DNA from: Fidelibacterota bacterium
GTDB lineage: Bacteria; Fidelibacterota; Marinisomatia; Marinisomatales; TCS55
Reading direction: 5' to 3'
Length of the DNA stretch: 31,304 nucleotides
NCBI GenBank assembly: GCA_002701875.1
Contig: NZWI01000037.1
Coordinates: forward strand, 23,978-55,281
Positions 1 through 6,988 of this stretch are shown in pieces. A model generated the notes under the pieces. The model saw only the letters and a list, made by a program, of their open reading frames with translations. It made no database searches and was not told where the DNA came from. Both the position numbers and the translations under genes were made by a program. Every line of letters starts with the position of its first letter. Position 1 is the first letter of the stretch.

Positions 1-800
1 GCATTCTCAAAATCTTTGGGATAAACCCAATAATTCAATGGAATATCTCCGTGATTATCTTTTATAATTTTATATGGGCCAGCAACCATCACATAAAGAT
101 ATGTAGAATTTGGTTGGTTTAATTCCCAGGTATATGTTGTTGAATCTCCACTGCCAGCGGATTTAATATTCATTCCATTCGGTAGTTTTTTCCAATTTGT
201 CTTACTATAGGTCAAGATACCGTTTGATAACACTTTCCAATCTGAACGAACTGTTGTAGTAATCTTACTTGTTGCTTTATCTGCGGGGTGATCATTACTA
301 GGGAACCAATGCCTAGCACCTTCAGGAAATGAATGAGTTTGTACTAAAGCAGGATTATCATCAGTTTCATCAAAGAATCCTAAACCTAATACTTTAACTC
401 CACCCATTCCATATTTTGATGGATCAGCAGTGTTTCCATCAGATTGATAATTAATTGTATACTTTAATTCATCGCCAATTCTAGGCTGCTCAATAGGCTT
501 TATCCATATTGAACCGTTCTTCTGAGTAAAATCTAATTGTTCATTCCCATCAAAAACACTTGTTACCCTAAATGTTTCAGCTTTTAATTCAATTTCATCC
601 AAATATGGCTTAAGCACTTGAAATTCAACAGATGTGGTAGCAGTAAAAGATTTTTTGTGATCATAAATTTTTAGGTTGATATCATAGTGGAGCACATCGA
701 TATTAAAATCTGGATCCGCTTGAAACGGCCGTGAGTATATATCAATTTTTTGAGCTTGAATTATTACAAAGCCCATAAATAGTGTCAATAGAACCTTCAT
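1..800 (-). CDS. M1-family aminopeptidase, N-terminal part (3' end outside window)
   Basis: The minus-strand frame opens with ATG at 800 and runs off the left edge after 266 complete codons. A short signal peptide (about residues 1-16, ending IIQAQ) is followed by the beta-sandwich N-terminal domain of M1 zinc aminopeptidases. The clearest support is RHWFPSNDHPADKAT at residues 163-177, which matches the RxWFPxxDxPxxKAT block of this family. The catalytic GxMEN and HExxH-18x-E motifs would lie beyond the window, so activity cannot be judged. The predicted role is release of N-terminal amino acids from peptides in the periplasm or at the cell surface. It is transcribed divergently from the NTF2-like gene at 902, and the two share a leader region of about 100 bases. 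Confidence 0.85.
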   Translation of the reverse strand, partial: MKVLLTLFMGFVIIQAQKIDIYSRPFQADPDFNIDVLHYDINLKIYDHKKSFTATTSVEFQVLKPYLDEIELKAETFRVTSVFDGNEQLDFTQKNGSIWIKPIEQPRIGDELKYTINYQSDGNTADPSKYGMGGVKVLGLGFFDETDDNPALVQTHSFPEGARHWFPSNDHPADKATSKITTTVRSDWKVLSNGILTYSKTNWKKLPNGMNIKSAGSGDSTTYTWELNQPNSTYLYVMVAGPYKIIKDNHGDIPLNYWVYPKDFEN

Positions 801-851
801 ATTATGATAAATATAAAACAAAATATCCACTGATTAAATTTCTTTAAAACA

Positions 852-880
852 ATTTGATTGTTTTAAATTGACAATCAAAT
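852..880. repeat. 10-bp perfect inverted repeat in the divergent leader
   Basis: ATTTGATTGT (852-861) and ACAATCAAAT (871-880) are exact reverse complements separated by 9 bases. The right arm ends about 10 bases upstream of the AGGAG ribosome binding site of the gene at 902. It sits between two divergent genes, so it could be a dimeric regulator's operator or a leader hairpin. A TTGACA string overlaps the right half (868-873), but no convincing -10 lies at the right distance. Confidence 0.5.
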
Positions 881-901
881 AAAACAATAAAGGAGTATTA
901 A

Positions 902-1366
902 ATGAAAAAACTACTATTAGTTTTTCTTGGATTAATTATTATTAATCCGACACAATTAATTGCTGGAGATAAAGAAGATATAATAAAGCAGCTATTATCA
1001 AATAATGCATATGCAAAAAAAAATAATCAAACTGCAGATGAGTATTCATCTAAAGGTGCCCTTGAGTTTTGGTCGAGTGGCGGATTAATGCAAACTATTG
1101 AACCTTCAGGAAGACCAGAAAAATATGATTATATGAAAATTGACTTTAAACATATTGAAGTAATTATTCTTGTTCCGAAAAAAGCTGCAGTAGTTATGTA
1201 TTATTCCGAAGGTTCAATGAAACCGGATGGTTCTCCAGCAGTATCACATTACTTAACGCGTGTAACGCAAGCATTAGTAAAAGAAGGTGGTACATGGAAA
1301 ATAAGTGCCTCACATTGGTCACCATTATCAGGTGGGTCTGGTACTTCGCAAACAGCTCTAAATTAA
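902..1366 (+). CDS. Exported SnoaL/DUF4440-like (NTF2-fold) protein
   Basis: This 154-residue protein has a signal peptide (residues 1-21, ending LIAG) and is otherwise one small domain. An N-terminal helix (KEDIIKQLLSNNAYAKKN) and later strands (HIEVIILVPKKAAVVMYY, then YLTRVTQALVKEGGTWKIS) follow the pattern of NTF2-like/SnoaL/DUF4440 proteins, where the final 'WKI...H/S' strand is typical. Such domains bind small ligands or act as simple enzymes, and no catalytic residues can be assigned here. The start is fixed by AAAGGAG 7 bases upstream of ATG. The gene is followed by a strong terminator at 1382-1421. The fold assignment comes from pattern recognition only and the function is unknown. 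Confidence 0.7.
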   Translation: MKKLLLVFLGLIIINPTQLIAGDKEDIIKQLLSNNAYAKKNNQTADEYSSKGALEFWSSGGLMQTIEPSGRPEKYDYMKIDFKHIEVIILVPKKAAVVMYYSEGSMKPDGSPAVSHYLTRVTQALVKEGGTWKISASHWSPLSGGSGTSQTALN

Positions 1367-1381
1367 AGTAAATAAAATATT

Positions 1382-1421
1382 AATAAACAAAGCCCCATGA
1401 ATTCATGGGGCTTTGTTTATT
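1382..1421. terminator. Bidirectional rho-independent terminator, perfect 40-bp palindrome
   Basis: Every base from 1382 to 1401 pairs with 1421 to 1402. The stem contains a GCCCC/GGGGC core flanked by A-rich and T-rich arms that supply a U-tract on either strand. It lies between the converging genes ending at 1366 (+) and 1447 (-), as expected for a shared terminator. Confidence 0.9.
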
Positions 1422-1446
1422 CAAAAACTATTAGATAAATACAAAT

Positions 1447-2235
1447 TTACTTTTTCAATAAAGCATTAATTTCTTCGACTTTATCTCTTCCGCTCTCGCT
1501 GTAGCGAAAATGCTCCAATGACTTTCTATAATATATTAATGATGTCTCATAATCTTTCTCATTAAAATAGTATTCTCCCATTGAGTCGTTCGAATTGTTC
1601 CCAGGATACAATCTCAAATATTCATCAAAGTACTCTTTAGCTTTTGCTTTCTCACCTTTTCCATAATGCGCATAAGCTAACGTATTTACAACATGAGCAT
1701 ATGATCTATCAGCTGATTTTAATTTTTCTAATAATAATTCATATTCAACTATTCTTTCATCAACAGTTGGCTTTGTCCATGCATAATAATAGTGAATGAA
1801 GTTACCTCTAGGTTCTAACGCATGCATTTTTGACCAAACTTTATGCCTTCTTTCCCTTAGACCTTCACCGCTTTCTAAATCAAGTATTGAAACAAATAAA
1901 TTTGATGTTTCGTTCTTTCCCTGGGCATACTTCTTGGCTTTTGTTATGTGCTCATCTCTGAGTTCACCTGCAGGGGTCATCCAAGCTAACATTACATACG
2001 ATGCAAAACTTGTCGAATCATGGTCAACAGCAGCCTTGAAATAAGATAAAGCCATATCCCATTCTACATTGTAGTAATGGTACCTCCCTTTGGAAATTAA
2101 ATCATTAGCCATTTCATTTTCACTTCCCCATTGAATATAGTTTCCCTCTTCAGCTTGCTCACATGAACTAATAAAGAATGAAAATACCAATACAAATAAC
2201 ATAATAACCTTTTTGACTAGTGTATTATTATACAT
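1447..2235 (-). CDS. TPR-repeat lipoprotein
   Basis: This 262-residue protein has a signal peptide with lipobox FISSC (lipidated Cys25), so it should be anchored in a membrane facing the periplasm or surface. Helical repeats resembling TPRs occupy about residues 38-75 (GRYHYYNVEWDMALSYFKAA) and 180-250 (AYAHYGKGEKAKAKEYFDEY, then YYFNEKDYETSLIYYRKSLE). They have the usual A/Y/G spacing of TPR helices, which suggests a protein-binding scaffold. AAAGGAG lies 6 bases upstream of ATG. The start is only 35 bases downstream of the mature 3' end of tRNA-Leu on the same strand, so it may be read from the tRNA promoter. No enzymatic domain is visible. Confidence 0.8.
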   Translation of the reverse strand: MYNNTLVKKVIMLFVLVFSFFISSCEQAEEGNYIQWGSENEMANDLISKGRYHYYNVEWDMALSYFKAAVDHDSTSFASYVMLAWMTPAGELRDEHITKAKKYAQGKNETSNLFVSILDLESGEGLRERRHKVWSKMHALEPRGNFIHYYYAWTKPTVDERIVEYELLLEKLKSADRSYAHVVNTLAYAHYGKGEKAKAKEYFDEYLRLYPGNNSNDSMGEYYFNEKDYETSLIYYRKSLEHFRYSESGRDKVEEINALLKK

Positions 2236-2270
2236 TTTTTCTCCTTTTTTTATTTTATAAACAAATTAAG

Positions 2271-2355
2271 TGCCCGAGGGCGGACTCGAACCGCCACGGC
2301 TTATTCAGCCAACGGATTTTAAGTCCGTCATGTCTACCAATTCCATCACCCGGGC
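2271..2355 (-). tRNA. tRNA-Leu (UAA)
   Basis: The 85-nt cloverleaf has acceptor GCCCGGG pairing with CTCGGGC (one G-U) plus discriminator A, and a T-arm containing GGTTCGAGTCC. The anticodon stem ACGGA/TCCGT closes loop CTTAAAA, giving anticodon UAA. A long class II variable arm is present, as expected for leucine. No 3' CCA is encoded; the next bases are C then T. Confidence 0.97.
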
Positions 2356-2365
2356 ACAATTTCTG

Positions 2366-2439
2366 AGGCGTCGGCCGGATTCGAACCGGCGAATGGCGGT
2401 TTTGCAAACCGATCCCTTAGACCACTTGGGTACGACGCC
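2366..2439 (-). tRNA. tRNA-Cys (GCA)
   Basis: The 74-nt cloverleaf has acceptor GGCGTCG/CGACGCC, T-arm GCCGG-TTCGAAT-CCGGC and anticodon loop TTGCAAA (GCA). The discriminator base is U, the known identity element of bacterial tRNA-Cys. The top pair of the anticodon stem (27-43) is a U-C mismatch. It lies 10 bases upstream of tRNA-Leu on the same strand, so the two are probably processed from one transcript. No CCA is encoded. Confidence 0.95.
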
Positions 2440-2496
2440 ATCTATAATTATTGAAATATTGAGGGCCAAAATTAGGTTTTTTTATTTATAAATCAA

Positions 2497-2643
2497 TTAA
2501 GCAAATCTGAATAATAATTCCCTTACAGCCTCCATTTTAGTATTCAAATCATCAATAACTTTGGTTTGATACCATAATTGTATTGAAATTGTTAAAAATC
2601 CAATAATTAATAATCCATAAATCGTCTTGATATGTTTATCCAT
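2497..2643 (-). CDS. Small single-pass membrane protein (48 aa)
   Basis: ATG at 2643 is preceded by AAAAGGAG with good spacing, and the frame encodes 48 residues. Residues 8-24 (IYGLLIIGFLTISIQLW) form one transmembrane helix after a short charged start (MDKHIK). The remaining 24 residues (VIDDLNTKMEAVRELLFRFA) look like an amphipathic or short coiled-coil helix. I recognise no family. Its strong ribosome binding site and sensible topology argue that it is real. It lies upstream of tRNA-Cys on the same strand and diverges from the ORF at 2689. Confidence 0.6.
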   Translation of the reverse strand: MDKHIKTIYGLLIIGFLTISIQLWYQTKVIDDLNTKMEAVRELLFRFA

Positions 2644-2688
2644 GGAAGTACTCCTTTTGTCTACAGTGAGTCTGTTTTAATTTTTAGT

Positions 2689-2919
2689 ATGGAAATCAAA
2701 AAAATAGACATGTTTCAACGCTTAAGAGATTTCAATGTCCCTTCAGCGGTATTAGATGAAATATTCTCAAATGAAAAAGATCTTAAAACTATGGAAGAGT
2801 CTTGGGCAGAATTAGAATCTAATGGAATGAAACATGATGAAATTGCAGAGGCAATATCAAAAATAATACTTGATGAACTAGGTGATGAGTTCATTCAATC
2901 TTTACCAACTGAAAAATAA
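2689..2919 (+). CDS. Small acidic helical protein, unknown function
   Basis: The frame is open from 2632, but that upstream ATG overlaps the start of the small divergent membrane-protein gene and encodes a non-conserved-looking leader. I prefer ATG at 2689, giving 76 residues beginning MEIKKIDMFQRL; ATG at 2710 is also possible. None of these starts has a Shine-Dalgarno sequence. The product is acidic, predicted all-helical and lacks a signal peptide or membrane segment (for example KDLKTMEESWAELESNGMKH). Its last 25 bases overlap the end of the converging gene at 2895. I do not recognise a family. Confidence 0.5.
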   Translation: MEIKKIDMFQRLRDFNVPSAVLDEIFSNEKDLKTMEESWAELESNGMKHDEIAEAISKIILDELGDEFIQSLPTEK

Positions 2920-3266
2920 TGATATCGAATATTTTTCTTGGTCTTAATTGGTAAATTAGGATTATATATTTTCTTCTTCATTTTTTCAACGTTCATTTTA
3001 ACTTCATATCCACCTAGTTGAATAAGATCAATATCTGATTTTTTCTCATAAAGGTAAATATACACTTTGCATGATTTATGTATTTTTTCTAGGTCAGCAG
3101 ATATAGGCTCATCTAAGTACAACGCAGGGTTTTTATCTATAGCTAATTTCATACGCAAGGTGGCATTATAATCTTCAGCAGTTAAAGATTGACCATAATA
3201 GAAATTGGAAAGAAAACATAAAAGAATAAAAGTAATTATAGGGCGAATGTTGCTAAGTTTATTCAA
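2895..3266 (-). CDS. Small exported protein of unknown function
   Basis: The 123-residue product has an N-terminal signal peptide (ITFILLCFLSNFYYGQS). A basic, mixed alpha/beta region of about 98 residues follows, with one internal cysteine pairing opportunity at most. Translation starts at TTG (3266), two bases after the stop of the upstream gene at 3269, which implies coupled translation of the pair. I see no known motif. The 3' end overlaps the converging 76-residue gene by 25 bases. Confidence 0.55.
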   Translation of the reverse strand: MNKLSNIRPIITFILLCFLSNFYYGQSLTAEDYNATLRMKLAIDKNPALYLDEPISADLEKIHKSCKVYIYLYEKKSDIDLIQLGGYEVKMNVEKMKKKIYNPNLPIKTKKNIRYHYFSVGKD

Positions 3267-3268
3267 TA

Positions 3269-3637
3269 TTATGTCAATGTGATATACAATAGCAAAGCGA
3301 TTGTACCATACGTTATACTACCCGATTTTCCATAGAATATACCAGATTTGATAGCATCTTCTTTTAATTGTTTTTGATCTATATGTCGGTGAACTCTTTT
3401 TGATTCATTTTTATATTCACAACGAAATGTATCAATATAATATTTAATCTTTTCTTGCAAATTCAGGGTATTTAAACCTTTTAATTCAGCTTTCTCTATC
3501 ACCTCTGTTTGACAAGTACCAATCCATTCAACATCTTTCTTTAACTCATCAATTGAGATCATATTTTGTTGACAATATATAGATCCAGCAAAACAAACTA
3601 GATATATAGATATATAAAATTTAGATAAACGAATCAT
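3269..3637 (-). CDS. Small exported protein with hydrophobic C-terminus, unknown
   Basis: This 122-residue protein has a signal peptide (YISIYLVCFAGSIYCQQ). A charged helical middle with two cysteines follows (WIGTCQTEV and DTFRCEYKN), which could form a disulfide outside the cytoplasm. The extreme C-terminus is a glycine-containing hydrophobic segment (SITYGTIALLLYITLT) that may anchor the protein or insert in the outer membrane. It lies 5 bases downstream of the beta-barrel gene and 2 bases upstream of the gene at 2895, so the three probably form one operon. I recognise no family. Confidence 0.55.
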   Translation of the reverse strand: MIRLSKFYISIYLVCFAGSIYCQQNMISIDELKKDVEWIGTCQTEVIEKAELKGLNTLNLQEKIKYYIDTFRCEYKNESKRVHRHIDQKQLKEDAIKSGIFYGKSGSITYGTIALLLYITLT

Positions 3638-3642
3638 CGTAT

Positions 3643-4338
3643 TTATAAGCCTATTATTAAATTAAATTGAATTATTGGCAATTCTTTAATTTTCATTTTC
3701 GGCCCTGTCACCTTCTCTCCTTCTAATTTCCAATTATTTTCGCTGTAACTTGAATTATAATAACCAATTTTTCCTTCAACAGAAAGTAAACTAGAGAAAT
3801 AATATCTAAGCCCAATATGACTTGCAAAACCCAGCCATGTTTTTTTCATCGTTCCACCTGTAGAGAGGTTAACACTAGAGTTGTTATAGCTACTTAAAAG
3901 TGTATCCATATCTGCAGAAGCTTTTTCATCTATAATAGAAATTTTACCCTTATTTATCATTGGTGCTAGAGTAAAATTTAATTCCATTTTTTCACGCACA
4001 TAATAGAAAGTTTCAAAGCTTATTGATCGAAAAGCAATATTACGACTATAATTTGAACTACCAATTTTTCCAAAATGTAATGAATGAGATTGTGTATACC
4101 CTAATCGCATATTATGATATATTTGATATCGTACACCCCAATTCAATAATAAGTTATTCGATAATAAACTTCCTGAAGGGATTACATTGTTTGAGTCTGG
4201 GTCCAAACCAATCAATTTAGGATTATAATAACCACCACCTATTTGAATATTTAATTTGGGCTGGGATAAAAGGACACCAACTAATAAACAATACATTAAT
4301 ATTAATTTTGAAGTATAAACTTTTCTATTATTCATCAT
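3643..4338 (-). CDS. Predicted outer-membrane beta-barrel protein
   Basis: The 231-residue product starts with a signal peptide (ILMYCLLVGVLLSQ). It continues with alternating hydrophobic/polar strands rich in aromatic residues and glycine, such as LNIQIGGGYYNP, LLLNWGVRYQIYHNMRLGYT, FASHIGLRYYF and VEGKIGYYNSSY. It ends IIQFNLIIGL, a plausible final beta-strand. This fits small 8-10-stranded OmpA/OmpW-like barrels, with no specific family signature. It is the first gene of a three-gene minus-strand operon (4338 to 2895) and diverges from the gene at 4411. No Shine-Dalgarno sequence precedes the tandem ATG-ATG start. Confidence 0.65.
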   Translation of the reverse strand: MMNNRKVYTSKLILMYCLLVGVLLSQPKLNIQIGGGYYNPKLIGLDPDSNNVIPSGSLLSNNLLLNWGVRYQIYHNMRLGYTQSHSLHFGKIGSSNYSRNIAFRSISFETFYYVREKMELNFTLAPMINKGKISIIDEKASADMDTLLSSYNNSSVNLSTGGTMKKTWLGFASHIGLRYYFSSLLSVEGKIGYYNSSYSENNWKLEGEKVTGPKMKIKELPIIQFNLIIGL

Positions 4339-4410
4339 GCAAAATTACGATAATTTCATTCTATTGTCATGATGTCTATATTGGAAAAATCAACCAACTT
4401 AATTTGAAAA

Positions 4411-5703
4411 ATGTCTAGAACTATTATATTAGTATTCACGGTATCTCTGTTACAATTATCATTGTATGCTCAAGATTCAACTACTATTGCTGTTAAAAGC
4501 GATACTCTACTTGAAGAAATCAAAGATAAATACTCAATATTAGGTAAAGTAGCCTATGGGAATGGCGTTATCGTCGGTGATGCGGAAGTCACTCTTCTAG
4601 ATACTAATGAAAAACTGATTTTAACTACACGGACATCTAGAAAATTTTTAAAACGATTTGGCGGGGGAAAATTTAGGTTTGATGAAGTTTTACCTGGAGA
4701 ATATATAATTAATGTTGATTTAGGGACTCGAATTGGAATATCTAAACGTATACGGTTAAAAGAAAAAAACTTGAATCTTGGAACTATATATAACATTGTC
4801 GAATTCCCAAAGTATGAAATAGCTGACTATGTTGATTCAACACGAATGTATAGAAGACGTATACCTACTGAACCAATAGAACCAGATTCAATAAATGTTC
4901 GGCATATTATTGTAGAACTTGATGGAAAAGCAAATACTGTAATTGTTGATTCGATCTTACGAGATAGTGTTTTTTACACATACTCCGGTGAACTTACAAG
5001 AGATTCTATTCCAATTGAGAATACTTATATGATATATAATGATTATGGCATACTTATACATCAAAGTCGATCAATGAAGGATCGAATTACAGAAGTCCAA
5101 AAACGTGACGGTTATCTTGTTTTTCTTTCAGGAGATACTTTAGATTTTGATAATATTTTCTTTGAACAAACCCTTCAATCGCCAGAAGTCGCAACATTTC
5201 ACTATGATGACACTACGGGTATACCACGGTATCATTCATTTTTTGATATATATAAAGTAAATACGGGGCCTTCTTATGTTGAGCGTTCGGTAGAAAGAGG
5301 ATTTAAAACTGGATATATATTTTATGGAAGTATTGTAGGGCTGCAAATATTGCAGACCAAATCATTTAGCCCAATACTCAAACCTTACTTACCAAGTTTT
5401 AGTATTAATAAACAATCGGGTAAAGGTTATTTCCCAATGATTACATCATTCTCTATAATTACATTAGGATGGATTGGATATGATTGGTATATGGATCGTA
5501 GATCCAACTATTTTACACCTAGAGATGAACAAACCTTGTTTCCAAAAAGGATGTTCGTTTTCTCTTTCAATGAATGGGCCTATAAAAAAGGAGAACCATA
5601 TATTCTACCTATTCTCAACAGTAAACCGGTGAAGTGGTGGAAAGATAGGAAAAAAAGACAAGCAGAAAAAAAACGTAATAAGCGAAAATCGCTATTTGAT
5701 TAA
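4411..5703 (+). CDS. Exported protein with carboxypeptidase-regulatory-like N-domain, unknown
   Basis: This 430-residue product has a signal peptide (residues 1-20, ending LSLYAQ). Residues 42-110 (ILGKVAYGNGVIVGDAEVTL, later FRFDEVLPGEYIINVDLGTR) follow the pattern of the CarboxypepD_reg/transthyretin-like beta-sandwich common in FCB surface proteins. The long middle is beta-rich and unassigned. Near residues 297-365 are two hydrophobic segments (YIFYGSIVGLQIL and ITSFSIITLGWIGYDWYM) that could be membrane hairpins or barrel strands. The C-terminus is strongly basic (WWKDRKKRQAEKKRNKRKS). It lacks a Shine-Dalgarno site. A TTAATTTG element ends 5 bases upstream of ATG. Its function is unknown. 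Confidence 0.6.
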   Translation: MSRTIILVFTVSLLQLSLYAQDSTTIAVKSDTLLEEIKDKYSILGKVAYGNGVIVGDAEVTLLDTNEKLILTTRTSRKFLKRFGGGKFRFDEVLPGEYIINVDLGTRIGISKRIRLKEKNLNLGTIYNIVEFPKYEIADYVDSTRMYRRRIPTEPIEPDSINVRHIIVELDGKANTVIVDSILRDSVFYTYSGELTRDSIPIENTYMIYNDYGILIHQSRSMKDRITEVQKRDGYLVFLSGDTLDFDNIFFEQTLQSPEVATFHYDDTTGIPRYHSFFDIYKVNTGPSYVERSVERGFKTGYIFYGSIVGLQILQTKSFSPILKPYLPSFSINKQSGKGYFPMITSFSIITLGWIGYDWYMDRRSNYFTPRDEQTLFPKRMFVFSFNEWAYKKGEPYILPILNSKPVKWWKDRKKRQAEKKRNKRKSLFD

Positions 5704-5710
5704 TATAATA

Positions 5711-6988
5711 CTAAAGCGAACCAGAAATGGTTTGTATAGCTACTAATAATAACGCTGCGTCAGTTGGATGTGGAGCATTTGATGGGTCAAGAATATCCAT
5801 ATGTTGAGCTGCTTCTTTATAATTACCTAAATAATAATAAGCCTGAATTAAAGCCATACGAACATCTTTGTGATTAACAGAACCTTTACGTGAGAATTCA
5901 TAATATTGACTCTCTGAGAGCACGGAAGTTGCAGCTGATACTACTGACTGATAACGCTCAACACTTGAACCAATTAAAACTCCGCTAATTGCTTTTCCCG
6001 CCAAACAATCAAGCAAGCTAGCATCGGATACTTTATTATTATAATCTTTTGCTGTAGCAACAAAATCATTATACGCAGCTAGTGCATTATTATTTGACGC
6101 AGTATTAAATAACGTTGCCCACCCTCTGCCGTGCATTGATTCGCCGTAGATACTATCATAAGCTACATGTACACGTGCTTTGTTCATCGCATTATTAAAA
6201 GACTGGCGACTATCGGAATATTTTCCACTCTCAAATTGTGTCCAACCATCTTTTATAGAAGATAAAATGCTTGAAGTTTCATCCATAATTCCAATCAATT
6301 GAACTTCAGATGGATTGGGGCGTACTGAACTATTATGGTTAATTCGGAGTGATTTGCTTGAAGTTGTAACTGTAGGAGAGTATTGTATAGATATTTTTTC
6401 AGTTATACCGGGCAATAAAGTTAAAGATTGAATGTTATTTGTAATGGTGAAATCACTTATAGGAATACTGAGTGATAATTCTAGGTCAAAGCCAGAAGAT
6501 GCACTGTTAGTAATCAAAATATCTAATGATTTTGTGTCACCAGAATTAACTAAACCAAATTCTAATTTTGATTTGTCATAAGTGAATGAAACTGGCGTGG
6601 CACCTTCTCCATAAAGATACATTTCAGATATAAAATCCTCTTCTTCATCAAGAATATTCATTTTCCCTGTATAACTTTGCCCATTTGTTGGACGAAATGT
6701 CACATACACTTCCTTCGATTCATTCTTCTGGAGAGTTAAAACCCCACTAAAATCCATCGTAAAGGCGGGAGAATCCAAAATTTTGATTGTACCAACAAAA
6801 GTATCAGTAGAGTTTTCAGTATTTTTAATGCGAACCTTTTTTGAAACCGATTGATTAATCTCTATTTTACCAAATTGAACCTCTGTTTGATCAAATTGAA
6901 CATCTAAAATAGTTTCCTTTTTTTCATCACAAGCAGTGATCATCAATAAGCTAACAATTAAAAAATAATATATATGTTTGAACTTCAT
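5711..6988 (-). CDS. Lipoprotein with two ASH-type Ig-like domains and a TPR-like C-terminal half
   Basis: The 425-residue product has a lipobox LLMITAC (Cys20). Residues about 29-128 and 132-232 are two beta-sandwich repeats of the ASPM-SPD2-Hydin (ASH) type: each has 'xxFGxVxxxxSxxxxxxIxN', as in VQFGKIEINQSVSKKVRIKN and LEFGLVNSGDTKSLDILITN. Residues about 240-425 are helical with TPR-like repeats (GKYSDSRQSFNNAMNKA, YYYLGNYKEAAQHMDILD). Both parts are protein-interaction modules, so a scaffold or assembly role at the membrane is likely. Its ATG overlaps the TGA of the upstream protease gene (ATGA, 6985-6988), which implies translational coupling and a joint function. Confidence 0.8.
   Translation of the reverse strand: MKFKHIYYFLIVSLLMITACDEKKETILDVQFDQTEVQFGKIEINQSVSKKVRIKNTENSTDTFVGTIKILDSPAFTMDFSGVLTLQKNESKEVYVTFRPTNGQSYTGKMNILDEEEDFISEMYLYGEGATPVSFTYDKSKLEFGLVNSGDTKSLDILITNSASSGFDLELSLSIPISDFTITNNIQSLTLLPGITEKISIQYSPTVTTSSKSLRINHNSSVRPNPSEVQLIGIMDETSSILSSIKDGWTQFESGKYSDSRQSFNNAMNKARVHVAYDSIYGESMHGRGWATLFNTASNNNALAAYNDFVATAKDYNNKVSDASLLDCLAGKAISGVLIGSSVERYQSVVSAATSVLSESQYYEFSRKGSVNHKDVRMALIQAYYYLGNYKEAAQHMDILDPSNAPHPTDAALLLVAIQTISGSL

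Noticed and set aside
2270-2491. Open plus-strand frame of 73 codons (starts PEGGLEPPRLIQ)
   Set aside because: It is the antisense of tRNA-Leu and tRNA-Cys; 'GLEPPR'-type peptides are a familiar artefact of translating tRNA T-arms.
2440-2496. Sigma-70-like TTGGCC/TATAGA promoter upstream of tRNA-Cys
   Set aside because: The -10-like box abuts the mature tRNA 5' end, which would place the start inside the tRNA.
2632-2688. Upstream ATG extending the small acidic protein by 19 residues
   Set aside because: It overlaps the start region of the well-supported divergent 48-residue gene, has no ribosome binding site and adds an unlikely leader.
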